Source: Cannabis sativa
Lineage: Eukaryota > Streptophyta > Magnoliopsida > Rosales > Cannabaceae
Direction: 5' to 3'
DNA: 64,000 nucleotides
NCBI RefSeq assembly: GCF_029168945.1
Contig: NC_083603.1
Coordinates: 20,832,001 to 20,896,000, forward strand
Part shown: positions 12,801-24,168 of the stretch, one piece after another
How the letters are laid out: each line of letters opens with the position of its first letter
How positions within the stretch are numbered: the stretch's first letter is position 1
Notes under the pieces: generated by a model
The model's input: only the letters and a program-made list of their open reading frames with translations
Told to the model about the DNA's origin: nothing
The model's database searches: none
Program-made: the position numbers and the translations under genes

Positions 12801-14149
12801 ATAAATAAAGTATTATTTATAACCTACATAGATAACACCTAAAAACTATCTAAAAGATGTGGGACTTGTGGTTTGTATGTGTGGATTATTTTACAAATAA
12901 AATAAGAAGATGTGCTATAATATTAGAAAAATAGGAAGGAAAAAATAAAATAAAATATAAGAATATCGAATAGTACAAATAAAAATTTAAAAATAAATAA
13001 TATTTTTATATTTATTGATATTAATATATTGATATAAAACTCTAGCAAAATTTAAAAAAAAAAATACAAAGAAAAATATATAAAAACACTTTTCTATTTT
13101 CTTTTATTGAGGTAAAAAGAGAAAAACACATATTTTAATCTCCAATTTGACAATTTAAATAATTTAAACTAAACTTACAAAAAAAAAATAAAAATAACAA
13201 CAACAATGCTAAAATAAAAAACAAATCAATTTGTACAATAGTTATGCTCTATATTCTAAAATTAAAATAATTAAAAAAAACATAACAAAACAAAATATAA
13301 TCAAGAGTGTTCAAATAGTCATATATGACATTGACAATCACCTTTTATAAATAAAATAAAAAATAAAATTTTAACTTTTGATCAAATAAAAATTAAGAGA
13401 GAACATTTTTAACTTGAACAAATAACAATATAAGAATATTGAATACTACAAATAAAATTACTTTAATAAATATATAGATAAAAAAATTATTATTAATAAA
13501 ATACTTATTGGGTCAGATAATAGTCAATCACCCATAAAAGATAAAAAAAAAAAAATCTTAGACTATAGAAAAAAACATAAATAAAGTATTATTTATAACC
13601 TACATATATAACACCTAAAAACAATCTAAACGATGTGGAAGATGTGCCGTAATATTAGAAAAATAAGATGGAAAAATTATAAGATGCCACATAGACCCCT
13701 CTTATGATTTCATTTATATATATTGACACTTTTTACAAATAAAATAAAAAATAAAATTTTAACTTTCGATCAAATAAAAATTAAGAAATAACATTTTTAA
13801 CTTGAATACTACAAATAAAATTATTTTCATAAATATATATATAAAAAAAATTATTAAAAATAAAATATTAATAAAATACTTATTGGGTAAGATAATAGTC
13901 AATCACCCATAACAGATAAAAAAAAAATTCTTAGACTAAAGAAAAAAAACACAAAATAAAGTATTATTTATAACCTACATAGATAACACTTAAAAACTAT
14001 CTAAACGATGTGGGACTTGTAGTTTGTATGTGTGAATTATTTTACAAATAAAATAAGAAGATGTGCTATAATATTAGAAAAATAGGAAGGAAAAAATATA
14101 AGATGCCACATAGACTCCTATTATGCTTTCCTTTATATATATATATTGA
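9879..14149 (-). mobile_element. Helitron-like non-autonomous block, possibly several elements in tandem
   Basis: Read on the minus strand, the left end has a GC-rich hairpin CCGCGC-GAA-GCGCGG (9893-9907), then nine bases, then CTAGT (9883-9879). That hairpin followed by CTRRT is the Helitron 3' terminus. The right end on the minus strand is TCAATATATATATATAAAGG (from 14149), which fits the TC start of Helitrons. Between them, 5'-end-like motifs (TATATATAAAGG or close variants) recur near 10652-10672, 11059-11079, 12541-12560 and 13690-13730. Large segments are repeated, for example 11835-12020 with 13035-13220. No Rep/helicase coding is present. The base after CTAGT is A instead of the usual T, so the call is moderate. 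Confidence 0.45.
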
Positions 14150-14243
14150 TATTGATACATTTAGCTTATTTGTCTTATATTATTATAGCATACTATATAT
14201 GTGCCATAATTTATGATTGTTTTCATTTTAATTATTTTTTTAG

Positions 14244-16512
14244 ATGGAGCAAAGCTCACAATACCCATCCATTGGTACTCCAATCACACCAACGAGCCAA
14301 AATCAATCCGTTGACTCTAGTAATGCTTCTAAACTTCCTTAGCCTACTAACTTTTCTAAAAAAAATAAGTAGGCAAGTATCTTATGTTTGGGACCATTTT
14401 ACTAGAATTGAAGATAACCCGAATGATCCTAGAGCTATTTGTAATTATTGTCAGCAAAGCTATGCTGCGGGTCATAGAAAACATGGAACTAGTACCCTTA
14501 GGAATCATTTGATAAATTTGTGTCAGAAATATCCTTTTAGATTGGAGGATAAAAAGCAAAAAACTTTAATGTGTCAAAAGAAAAATATTGTTGGGTATGA
14601 AAGTGTTGGAGGTAGTAATTTGGTGGTCGTGGGATTTAATCAAAATGCTTGTAGGCTTGCATGTGCAAAAATGATAATCATTGATGAGTTGGATTTTAGG
14701 TTTGTGGAGCGAGAGGGATTCCGGTTATTTTGTAGTGTTGCTTGCCCTAAGTTTGATATTCCTTCACGTGTTACAATTGCTAGAGATATTACGAAGTTGT
14801 ATAATGATGAGAAGAAAAAAATTGAGAGATTATTTTGTTAAAAATTCACAAAGAGTTTCTCTCACCATTGACACATGGACTTCCCTTCAAAATGTTTGCT
14901 ATATGGTGTTGACATAACACTTTATAGATCATGAGTAGAAAATGCAAAAGAGAATTTTGAATTTTTGTCAAACTGTTAATCACAAAGGAGAGACAATAGG
15001 CAAAGCTATTGAGACATGCTTTAAAGATTTGGGTATTGAAAAGGTGTTTGCAATCACTGTTGATAATGCATCATCTAATAATGTGGCTATTATCCACATT
15101 AAGAAGAGATTGCAAATTTGGAAGAGTGCTGTTTCTGATGGAGAATTTTTGCATATGAGGTGTTCAGCTCATATTCTTAATTTAATTGTCAGTGATGGAT
15201 TGAAAGATATGGATGATTCTATTGCAGTTGTTCGTAATGCAGTTAGATATGTTAGAGCTTCTCCTTCTAGGTTGGCAAGATTTCAAAGTTGTGTGAAGAA
15301 TACTTCTAAAGAGGAGAGGGCTCTTGTTTGCTTGGATGCGGTAACAAGGTGGAACTCAACTTTTATGATGTTAGATCGTGCATTAAAATATGTCGACGCT
15401 TTCAAATTGTTAGAAGAAGAAGATGTGTATTATATGCAATATTTTAGTGATGAAGATATGAATGGGAGAACATTAGTGGGGCCACCGAATTCTAAGGATT
15501 GGGAAAATTGTGTCACTTTTTGTAGGTTTTTGAGAGTATTTTATGAAGCCACCCTAAAGTTTAGTGCCTCTTTATTTGTTACTTCGAATTCATATATCCA
15601 TGAAGTGTTTTCTGTTCGTGGAAAACTAATCAAATGGTGTTCTAGTGACAAATCAATCTTAAAGGATATGGCTACTAAGATGAAGATCAAATTTGACAAG
15701 TATTGGGGCAATATTGAAAAACAAAACATGCTTCTTTATGTGGCTATTATTCTTGATCCTAGGTACAAGTTGAAATTTGTAACATGTTGTTTGAAGAAAC
15801 TATATAGTGAGGATGAAGTTCATGCCATCACTTTTTTAGTGAAGAGTTGTTTGTTAAAGTTGATTAGTCACTATTCTGATGAAGTCAAGATCAAAAATCC
15901 TCCAGAAGTTAATAGTACTCAAAGTGGGTCATCTATTCAAGAAAAAGTTTCAATGATAGATTCAGATGATGATGATTCTATTAACATGTTTGAGTCTGAA
16001 TTTGATAAAGAGTGTGATGAAGATGATGCTTTAGACATGAAAAATGAGCTTGATAGGTACTTTATGGATCGAAATGAGGATAGGAAACAAAAGGACTTTG
16101 ATATCTTGGTATGGTGGAAAATGAATTCATCAAAATATCCTATCTTGTCAGAGATGGCTCGTGATGTTCTTGCCATCCAAGTTTCAACAAGAGCATTCGA
16201 GTTTGCTTTTAGCACTGGAGGGAGAGTGCTTGATCCTTTTCGAAGTTCTTTGAGTCCCAAAATGGTACAAGCTTTAATATGTTGCAAAATTGGTTGAGAT
16301 CTTCTCCTATGCCATTAGATATGAGTTCAATATTAGAGGACATAGAAACGTATCAATCTTGTGATTCAGGTAAATAATTAATTAATGATTGTGAATTCTT
16401 ATATACATATACTTTTTTTGAAATTATTCATCTAGTGTCTAATAATATTTTATTTTATTTTGTAGATATCTCATTCTCAACTACTTCATCTGAAATTGCG
16501 GATCTTGAATAG
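14244..16512 (+). pseudogene. hAT transposase (BED zinc finger, RNase H-like core, C-terminal dimerisation), inactivated
   Basis: It begins at an ATG just after a TTTTTTAG acceptor. A BED finger is visible at about 14380-14535 (VWDHF, CNYC, then H and HL). The RNase H-like core follows at 14850-15760 (SLTIDTWTS, a TVDNASSNN motif at about 15057-15083, RCSAHILNLIVSDGLKD, RWNSTFMML). The C-terminal dimerisation region is LDRYFMDRNED through DILVWWKMNSSKYPILSEMA and STGGRVLD at about 16040-16240. A small intron (16370-16465, GT..AG) precedes a last exon ending at TAG 16510-16512. Lesions include TAG at 14340-14342, a stop and frame change near 14370, a frameshift in the A-run near 14820, stops near 14915 and 14936, and a 1-nt shift near 16287. 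It would have cut and pasted the host element but cannot be translated now. Confidence 0.9.
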
Positions 16513-16993
16513 CTTGCTAAAAGTTAGAGTTGGAAGTTTGTGTTTCTTTGATTTTTAATCTATTGCTGAAAGTATGTTAGTTGTACTTTATATTGCTGTT
16601 GGAATTTAATTAGTTTCAAGTTTGTTATTTTGATTTTTTTTTTTTGAATGGTTGTTATTTTGATTTAGGTGTGTTGTTGAAACTTTAAAAAGATTATTGA
16701 CTTATTGTTGTTCTTATAACTTTATTACTCTTAAGTTTGTTGTATTTTCTTAAGTGTTTTAGAATAATTGTATTTATGATAGTTTAATTATTTTGTGATG
16801 ATTTAAAAAAAATTTGTGATAGTCCAAACCGCAAAAACCGCAGAAACTGCACCGCACAATGTTTTGCAGTTCGCTTTTTTAGTGTCGTGGTGCAGGTGCG
16901 GTTTGGAAAATTGGAAAAACTGCATGTGCAGGTTGGTTTGAAAAAATGCTTAAAAACCGCACCACCCGCACCGCGAACACCCCTATCTACACC

Positions 16994-17309
16994 TATTGAA
17001 AATAACCCCATATCTTTTGTCATATCTTGATGTCCACATTTCAAACAACCTTACACTTTGTTTGATCTGTTGGATCCCAATCTTGCAGAAACTATTATTC
17101 AGCAACGTGAGATTGATCAACACGTTTCCCTTGATAATATTGAGCCTAACACTATTGAGCATATTCATATTACTAATCACTGGCTTCTTAGTCAGCCTTT
17201 TGTGCATGAAACAGGTGAAACTTCAGGGGCTACTGCATCCGATGTACCTAATGTTGTCTCTACTGAATCTACACTACAACAGCTTGTTGTCAGTGATCAC
17301 TCTGATATT
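16994..17309 (+). pseudogene. Copia pol segment between the hAT and Gypsy insertions
   Basis: This is the variable linker between Copia integrase and RT. The frame runs DLLDPNLAETIIQQREIDQH and on to a Ser/Thr/Val-rich stretch at 17280-17309. A stop near 17027 breaks it. It is cut off at 17309/17310 by the truncated Gypsy LTR, and the Copia coding resumes at 25922. Confidence 0.7.
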
Positions 17310-19395
17310 GTCCATCAGCTCTAGCCTTGCCCTTACCTACACATAAACATAGCACTGTGAGTCGACAGACTCAGTAAGAAAAGCATAATAATACTCATAC
17401 ATAAATCCCGGTCATGGTCAGACGCCCATACCCCTCACCATAACCCTAACTGCCGTGTCCAACACGATACTAAGTCCCCCTAACTGCCGTGTCCAACACG
17501 GTACTGAGTTCTGAACGTTCATAAGGACGGTACTATTGACAAGTAACAACCTGATCGGTCGAACCGGTCATACTCCGGCTGCTGGTCATACTCCAGCCTG
17601 TACCGACGTGTTACAGTATCAGCCTGATCGGTCGAACCGGTCATACTCCGGCTGCTGGTCATACTCGAGCCTGTACCGACGTGATACGTCAAATAGTATG
17701 GAACCACCAACCTAAGTATCAGCCTGATCGGTCGAACCGGTCATACTCCGGCTGCTGGTCATACTCCAGCCTGTACTGACGTGATACAGTGTCAGCCTAA
17801 TCGGTCGAACTGGTCATACTCCGGCTGCTGGTCATACTCCAGCCTGTACCGACGTGACACAGTTGGATGGTTCGAAGCCAACATACATATCTAATGTAAT
17901 CTAACAGGCTTCCTACATGCACGCTAAACATGTAATCTACATATGCATACTGTTATACTAATCTTACCTGGATTCCGAATTCAGGTGTGCCGGTCAACCT
18001 GACTGGAACTATCTGCGCGGCGGATTACAGGCTCCTAAACCATAAAAATCACAACACTATAAGTGATACGCTAAATCACTTCCCGGGGACTTAAACTAGG
18101 AACTAAAAGTTTCCCTATCGATAAAAAGCATGGCAATACCCCAAATAACATAAAATCGAGGAAAACTAGGGTTTCTGAAATTTCCCCAACCGGTAGACCG
18201 GTTGTCCAACCGGAATTCCGTTTCTGCGAATTTTTGAAACCCATCCGGAATTCAGGATGCACAATCGGAATTCCGGTTCCTCGCAGGCAGATTTTCAAAA
18301 ATTCACACAATGCTCAAATCTAATCCAAACAAGCTCAAACCTTCCAGACCTGTTCTATAGGACCCAAATAACATTTCTAAGGCAACAAACTCACCCAGAT
18401 TGCACAGAAACAAAAAGTGCCATTAAAGCCCAAGCTTTGAGTTCCAAACTCAAACTTGGTTAAAATCAACTAACATGCATCCAAACCATGATTCAACCTC
18501 ATATTCAAGCATATAAAAACTGCAGAAACTAAAACCTAACTCATGCAACAACTACAGCAACAATTCACACAAATTCACTTTGAAAACTCAAGCTTTTTAA
18601 CAAGAAATCTAACCAACTAAAACAAGAACAACTAGCATGCATTTCAACCTAACTAAACATATTTAAATCAACATTTTAAACATAGAAATAACAACAACAA
18701 GTAGCAGCAGCAACAACATTAAAATCATCCATGCATAACTCATATTTTTCATCATTTTTCAGAAAACAAAGGAAGAAAAGCTAGACAATAAATACCTCTT
18801 CAATGATCACACTAACTTGCTGAAAAATCACTAGAATACCAAGAGAAAATTCCCTTTTTCTTGCTGCTCAAAGGGCCGAATAGAGAGAGGAAAAGAGAGA
18901 GAGTTTTCCTTTGAAAATTTTGTGATTTTCTAAGTTTGAAAGAAAAAATAAAATTGAAATGCCACATAACCTCTTTTACTTCAGCCAACACATAATTAAA
19001 TAAAACATATAATTCAATTAAATAAAGCCCACTAAAGGACAAAATATCATTGGGGCAAAAAGACCATTTTGCCCCTCCACACTAAAATAACATGAATAAC
19101 ACTAAAGGGGTATTTTTGGGAAATTCTAAATTCCCGGCCATTCCCGACATTCCCAATGTCTAATAAACCGTCCCAAACTACTAACATACTAAGTTGTGAT
19201 TTTACTGAGCCAAACACCGAGTTCCATGTTACCGGGCACCGGAAATACAAAATTATGAAAACTACTAAATGACATAAAAATGCATCTTAGAATTCAATAA
19301 TAACAGTATAAATAATTATTTAAATAGCTATAAATAATTTCATAATTAAACATGATTAACTGCTAATTTCCAAATTAAACTAAGCGGTCTTTACA
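17310..19395 (-). repeat. 3' LTR of the Gypsy element, truncated, with internal tandem array
   Basis: It starts TGTAAAGACC at 19395 (minus) and aligns with the 5' LTR at 24471-25921. It carries about 640 bp (about 17407-18045) that the other LTR lacks, including the four-unit tandem array. It stops at 17310, lacking the portion equivalent to 24169-24470. Conserved landmarks shared by both copies include the stretch around 19056 reading AAAGACCATTTTGCCCCT on the plus strand. Confidence 0.88.
17548..17866. repeat. Tandem array, four units of about 73 bp, inside the Gypsy LTR
   Basis: Units start AGCCTGATCGGTCGAACCGG and run to GACGTGATACAG: 17548-17620, 17621-17720 (with a 27-bp extension), 17721-17793 and 17794-17866. 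Each unit contains a smaller internal duplication of GGTCATACTCC. A second small duplication (CTAACTGCCGTGTCCAACACG-like) lies just before it, at about 17447 and 17480. Confidence 0.9.
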
Positions 19396-19396
19396 A

Positions 19397-22144
19397 CTAT
19401 TCCCCCCTTAAAAGGATTTCGTCCCCGAAATCTAACCTGAATAACTCTGGATATTGAGCTCTCATATCTGACTCTAGCTCCCAGGTGGCTTCCTCCACCT
19501 TGCTGCTTCTCCAAAGAACTTTGACCAATGCTATGGTCTTATTTCGAAGGACTTTATCCTTTCTATCCATGTTCTGCACTGGCTGTTCTTCATAACACAT
19601 ATCTGGCTGCAGTTCTAGGCTCTCATAACTGAGTATATGAGAGGGATCTGAAACGTATTTTCTCAACATCGAGACATGGAATACGTTGTGAACTGCTGAT
19701 AAAGCTGGAGGAAATGCTAACCGGTATGCCACTTGACCTATCTTCTCGAGAATCTCGAAAGGTCCTATAAATCTAGGGCATAACTTGCCTCTTTTCCCGA
19801 AACGTTTGATCCCCTTCATTGGAGATACCCGTAAAAACACATGGTCCCCTACTTGGAACTCAGCATCTCTGGGTTTCGGATCTGCATAACTTTTCTGTCT
19901 ACTCTGTGAGGCAAGCATTCTAGCTTTTATCTTTTCTATTGCCTCATTGGTCCGCTGCACTGACTCTGGACCTAGGTATTTTCTCTCCCCTATTTCATCC
20001 CAGTGAATGGGAGATCTACACTTCCTACCGTATAACAGTTCATAGGGAGCCATCCCTATCGTACTCTGATAACTGTTGTTGTAAGAAAATTCTATCAACG
20101 GTAGAAATTTATTCCATGAGCCTTCAAAATCCATAACACAGTCTCGTAACATGTCCTCCAATATCTGAATCGTCCTTCCGGACTGACCATCTGTCTGAGG
20201 ATGGAATGCTGTACTGAATTTCATCTTTGTACCCATTGCTCGTTGCGAACTCTGCCAAAATTTGGAGGTGAACTTTGGATCCCTATCCGAAACTATAGAC
20301 TTCGGTACCCCGTGAAGTCTTACAATCTCTCTAACATACAATTCTGCCAACTGATCCACTGTAAATGTTGTTTTAACAGGCAGAAAATGAGCAGATTTCG
20401 TGAATCGATCCACCACTACCTAGATGGAATCAAACAAACCCGTGGTTCTAGGTAACCCGACCACGAAATCCATCGCGATATCTTCCCACTTCCATTCAGG
20501 TAGGGTTAGAGGCTGCAACAACCCTGCTGGTCTCTGATGTTCAGCCTTAATCTGCTGGAAAGTGAGGCACCTCAATACGAATTCTACTAAATTCTTCTTC
20601 ATACCGCTCCACCAGAAGTACGGTTTAAGATCTTGGTACATCTTAGTGGTGCCGGGATGTAGAGAATAAGGGGTAGAATGAGCCTCCTCAAAGATCTCAT
20701 TCCTGAGTTCCACACTATTCGGAACACAAACCCTAGCTTTATACAAAAGCATCCCGTTGTCTGACACTGAAAAATCCTTGGCTTGACCAGCCAAAACCAC
20801 ATCTCTGATCTTTACTAACTCTGAATCAGTCATCTGAGCGGCTTTAATTCTTTCCAACAGATCAGATTGTAGCGTTAAGTTGTGAAGCTGACCTACCACA
20901 AACTCAATGCCGGATCTAACCATATCCTCTGCTAGCTGAGGCGAGATCTGAACCATGCTAGCTACCTGCTCGGGACCCTTCCTACTCAGGGCATCAGCCA
21001 CTACATTGGCTTTCCCAGGATGATAGAGAATCTCACAGTCGTAATCTTTGACTAATTCCAACCAACGTCTCTGTCTCATGTTCAAATCTTTCTGAGTAAA
21101 GAAATACTTGAGACTTTTATGGTCGGTATAGATTTCACACCTTTCTCCGTAAAGGTAATGCCGCCAAATCTTCAATGCAAAAACCACCGCAGCCAATTCT
21201 AGATCATGAGTCGGGTATCGCTGTTCGTAATCCTTTAACTGACGAGAGGCATAAGCAATAACCCGATCGGCTTGCATCAACACACACCCCAGACCCTGTC
21301 TGGATGCATCACAATAAACTACGAACTTCTCGTTGTCCGAAGGCAAAGCTAGTACTGGAGCGGTAATCAACCTCTGCTTCAGCTCTTGAACACTAGCTTC
21401 GCACTTGTCTGACCAGACAAATCGCTGATTCTTCTTTGTAAGTTCGGTTAAGGGCATTGAAATTTTTGAGAACCCTTCCACGAACCTACGGTAATACCCA
21501 GCTAAACCCAAGAAGCTTCTGATCTCTGTCACTGTCTTCGGTCTCGGCCAATCCCTGACGGATTCTATCTTCCCGGGATCCACCTTGATCCCATCTTTGC
21601 TGACGATGTGCCCTAAGAAGGACACCTGAGATAGCCAGAATTCACATTTCTTGAACTTGGCATAAAGCTTGTGTTCCCGAAGCCGTTGCAGTACCATCTG
21701 AAGATGTAACTCATGCTCCTCTTCTGACTGAGAGTACACGAGGATGTCGTCGATAAACACAATCAAACAGATATCGATGAAATCCTTGAATACTCTATTC
21801 ATCAAATCCATGAATGCTGCAGGAGCATTGGTTAGTCCAAACGACATAACCAGGAATTCATAATGTCCATACCTAGTGCGGAAATCCGTCTTCAGAATGT
21901 CCTCCTCTCGGATTTTCAATTGATGATAACCCAAACGGAGATCAATCTTAGAAAAGACCGTCTTCCCCTGAAGCTGATCGAACAAATCATCGATCCTAGG
22001 TAATGGATATTCATTCTTCACTGTTAGCTTGTTCAATTCTCTGTAATTGATGCACATCCTCATAGTTCCATCTTTCTTCTTGACGAACAAAACCGGGGCT
22101 CCCCAGGGTGACACACTAGGCCTAATAAACCCTATGTCAAGCAA
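19397..22144 (-). pseudogene. Gypsy pol: reverse transcriptase, RNase H, integrase, chromodomain-like tail
   Basis: Reading leftward from 22144, RT is complete in outline ([28 protein letters not shown], the catalytic FIDDILVYS). RNase H follows ([33 protein letters not shown]), then the integrase zinc-finger remnant ([20 protein letters not shown]). A TAG at 20420-20422 interrupts where related elements have Trp before VVVDRF. The integrase core has DRF and SDRDPKF, but the residue exactly 35 positions after the second Asp, in HPQTDGQSGRTIQ, is Gly instead of the catalytic Glu. The C-terminal KVLWRSSKVEEATWELE segment is chromodomain-like. The frame ends at TAG 19397-19399, overlapping the purine tract. 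In an active relative this polyprotein copies RNA to DNA and inserts it. Confidence 0.93.
19398..19411 (-). other. Polypurine tract of the Gypsy element
   Basis: On the minus strand AAGGGGGGAATAG lies immediately before the LTR start TGTAAAGACC, as expected for the plus-strand priming site. It overlaps the pol stop codon. Confidence 0.8.
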
Positions 22145-23887
22145 TTATTGGAGCTGAATCTTTAATTCCTTAAGTTCAGCTGGAGCCATTCTATATGGAG
22201 CCTTGGAAACCGGTTCCACCCCTGGTGCCAAATCTATCACGAAGTCAATCTCCCGCTGAGGTGGTAACCCTGGAAGTTCTTCGGGAAAAACATCTAAAAA
22301 TTCCCGAACCACCTTGATGTCCTCTGGCCGAATGGTATCTGGCCGAGTGGTGTCCACCACCACGGCCAGAAACCCTAAACATCCACCATGCAATAAATCC
22401 CTAGTTGACATGGCCGAAATCACCGGAATATGAGGTCCCCGAACTGAACCAACAAACACAAAAGGTTCTTCACTTTCCGGTTGGAAGATCACCATCTTCC
22501 TTTTGCAATCAATACTCGCCGAATATTTAGATAGGGAATCCATTCCTAAAAGAATATCGAACTCTACTAAGCTCATCTCTATCAAGTCAGCACTTAACTC
22601 TCTACCATCTATTCTGATCGGCATAGACCTAATCCACCTTTTGGAGATAACTAACTCTCCGCCAGGTAATAGGGTTCCAAACTCTGATTCATATCTATCA
22701 TACGGTCTATCCAATTTACTAAAGATTCTTACAGCCACACAAAAACATCCTTGACCTAAGCACTCACCCGGAGGATGCCTCTTACTAATGAGACACTCCT
22801 GGTAGGAATAACGGGTCTCAACACTACCCTGACGACCGCCTTGATTCTGGTTCCCTCGGATGCTCTTGTTCTGCCTCGAGCAACTGGATGCAGTGGATGC
22901 TCTCCTATTCTGGTCCATGGCCGAACCACTACTCCCCTTGCTAAAGTCTGATGCAAGAGGGGTAGGAGCCCCGCCACTCGCCGGAGTACTAGCTGACTCC
23001 GACATACATCCAACTGCGCTTTCAGCTCGCAGTGCCTTCTCCACCATCTCAGCATAGGTGGTCTTGTCGTCAGTAGTGATCATCAAGTCATGTTTAATCT
23101 TTGCATTTAACCCGTCCAGGTACTTCTCTTTCTTGCTGAACTCGGTTGGCACGATTCCCGAGGCTAACCTCGCCAACCGGTCGAACTGAGTAGTATACTC
23201 TGTCACGCTCATATTCTCTCGTTGGGTCAGGTGAGCGAACTCTTTCCTCTTGGTGCTTCTGACCACCTCGTTATAATACTTGGCGTTGAAGAGTTCCTGG
23301 AACCTTTCCCAGGTCATGGTGGTGACGTCATGAATCTGAGACACCATGTCCCACCAGACAAGTGCGTCTTCCTGAAACTGGAAGGTGGCACACACCACTC
23401 TGTCATTCCCGGTGACACCCATAAAGTTCAGAATTTTGGTGATCACCGTCAGCCACTGTTCGGCCTTCATCACATCTGGACCTCCCAAAAAGTCCGGAGG
23501 TGCTTATTTTCGGAACCGTTCATACAAAGGTTCCAATCTGTTGGCCGCCACAACTATTTCGGCCTGAGCAGCAGGGGCGGGTGCAACTGGAACTACTGGC
23601 ACAGGCACTGCAGGAGCACCCTGCTGCCACAATCTCTGAATCTCGAGGTCTTGCTCTTCAATTCTGGCTTGCATTTCAACAAACCTAACCTCCCAATTCT
23701 GGGCTCCCTGATCGGCTTGGGGAGCCTGGGCAGCCTGTGGCGGGTTCTCAACACCCCGACCACGAGCCCTGCCCCTGGGACCTCTACCTCGGCCCGTAAC
23801 ACTTGGGGGAAAAAAAAACTGAGCTCATCGACCTTGATCTGACCCGACTGAGATGCCCTGACTCCTAATATTTCGTCTGGCGTCCAT
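22145..23887 (-). pseudogene. Gypsy gag-protease region with internal deletion
   Basis: The probable start is ATG at 23887 (MDARRNIRSQG). An early stop and a frameshift at the T/C-run near 23808-23820 follow, and a TAA at 23504-23506 sits just before APPDFLGGPDVMKAEQWL. Retrotransposon gag is then open from 23488 (EDALVWWD, TWERFQELFNAKYY, EYTTQFDRLARLA). Near 22742 the text jumps from the first Cys residues of a zinc-binding motif (GECLGQGCFC) straight into VRIFSKLDRPYDRYE. That skips the CCHC knuckle and the Asp-Ser-Gly protease active site, in frame. The protease C-terminal part (VDILLGMDSLSKY-type, here EFDILLGMDSL) and linker (FPEELPGLPPQREIDF) remain, ending at a TAA at 22145-22147 that separates it from RT in the same frame. 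Confidence 0.9.
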
Positions 23888-24153
23888 CTAGTGTGAACAG
23901 CCTCGAAACCCCAAGTTGGCACTTCAGGTCACGATCATCGAGAGCTTACTAATGCCGCTTAATTTGGAAATTAAAAACGAAACATGCGCCTATTCTACTA
24001 TCAAGCTACTAACATGCTTCCTAACAGGCTTTTCTTATTCATAAAATAAATAAATAAACTACTAAAGGAATAAAGGCATACTGAATCGTGGAACGAGCTA
24101 ACTGCTGATGATGATTGTACATGTCGTGACGATCTTCGGAAGACAACCTGGCG

Positions 24154-24165
24154 GCTCTGATACCG
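24154..24165 (-). other. Primer-binding site of the Gypsy element (Met tRNA, one mismatch)
   Basis: CGGTATCAGAGC on the minus strand, three bases after the LTR end, matches the initiator-Met primer site TGGTATCAGAGC except for the first base. Confidence 0.82.
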
Positions 24166-24168
24166 AAT

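Larger units (their letters stand above)
8499..16985 (+). mobile_element. hAT-superfamily DNA transposon inserted in Copia pol, 8-bp TSD
   Basis: Terminal inverted repeats TAGGGGTGTTC (8499-8509) and its reverse complement (16975-16985) are flanked by a perfect 8-bp duplication TCTACACC (8491-8498 and 16986-16993), the hAT signature. Both subterminal regions are packed with GC-rich CCGCACCGC/GCGGTGCGG motifs (about 8515-8670 and 16825-16975), likely transposase-binding repeats. It contains a degenerate BED/hAT transposase gene (14244-16512) on the plus strand, preceded by a probable untranslated first exon near 8760-8944. The element is 8.5 kb, unusually long, because about 4.3 kb of Helitron-like DNA sits in the first intron. 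Removing it and one TSD copy rejoins the Copia reading. Confidence 0.92.

Noticed and set aside
17548..17866. Regular repeat array considered as CRISPR or centromeric satellite
   Set aside because: Units are contiguous without unique spacers, lie inside a retrotransposon LTR, and number only four.
23222..23842. 206-codon plus-strand open frame
   Set aside because: It is the antisense shadow of the Gypsy gag region.
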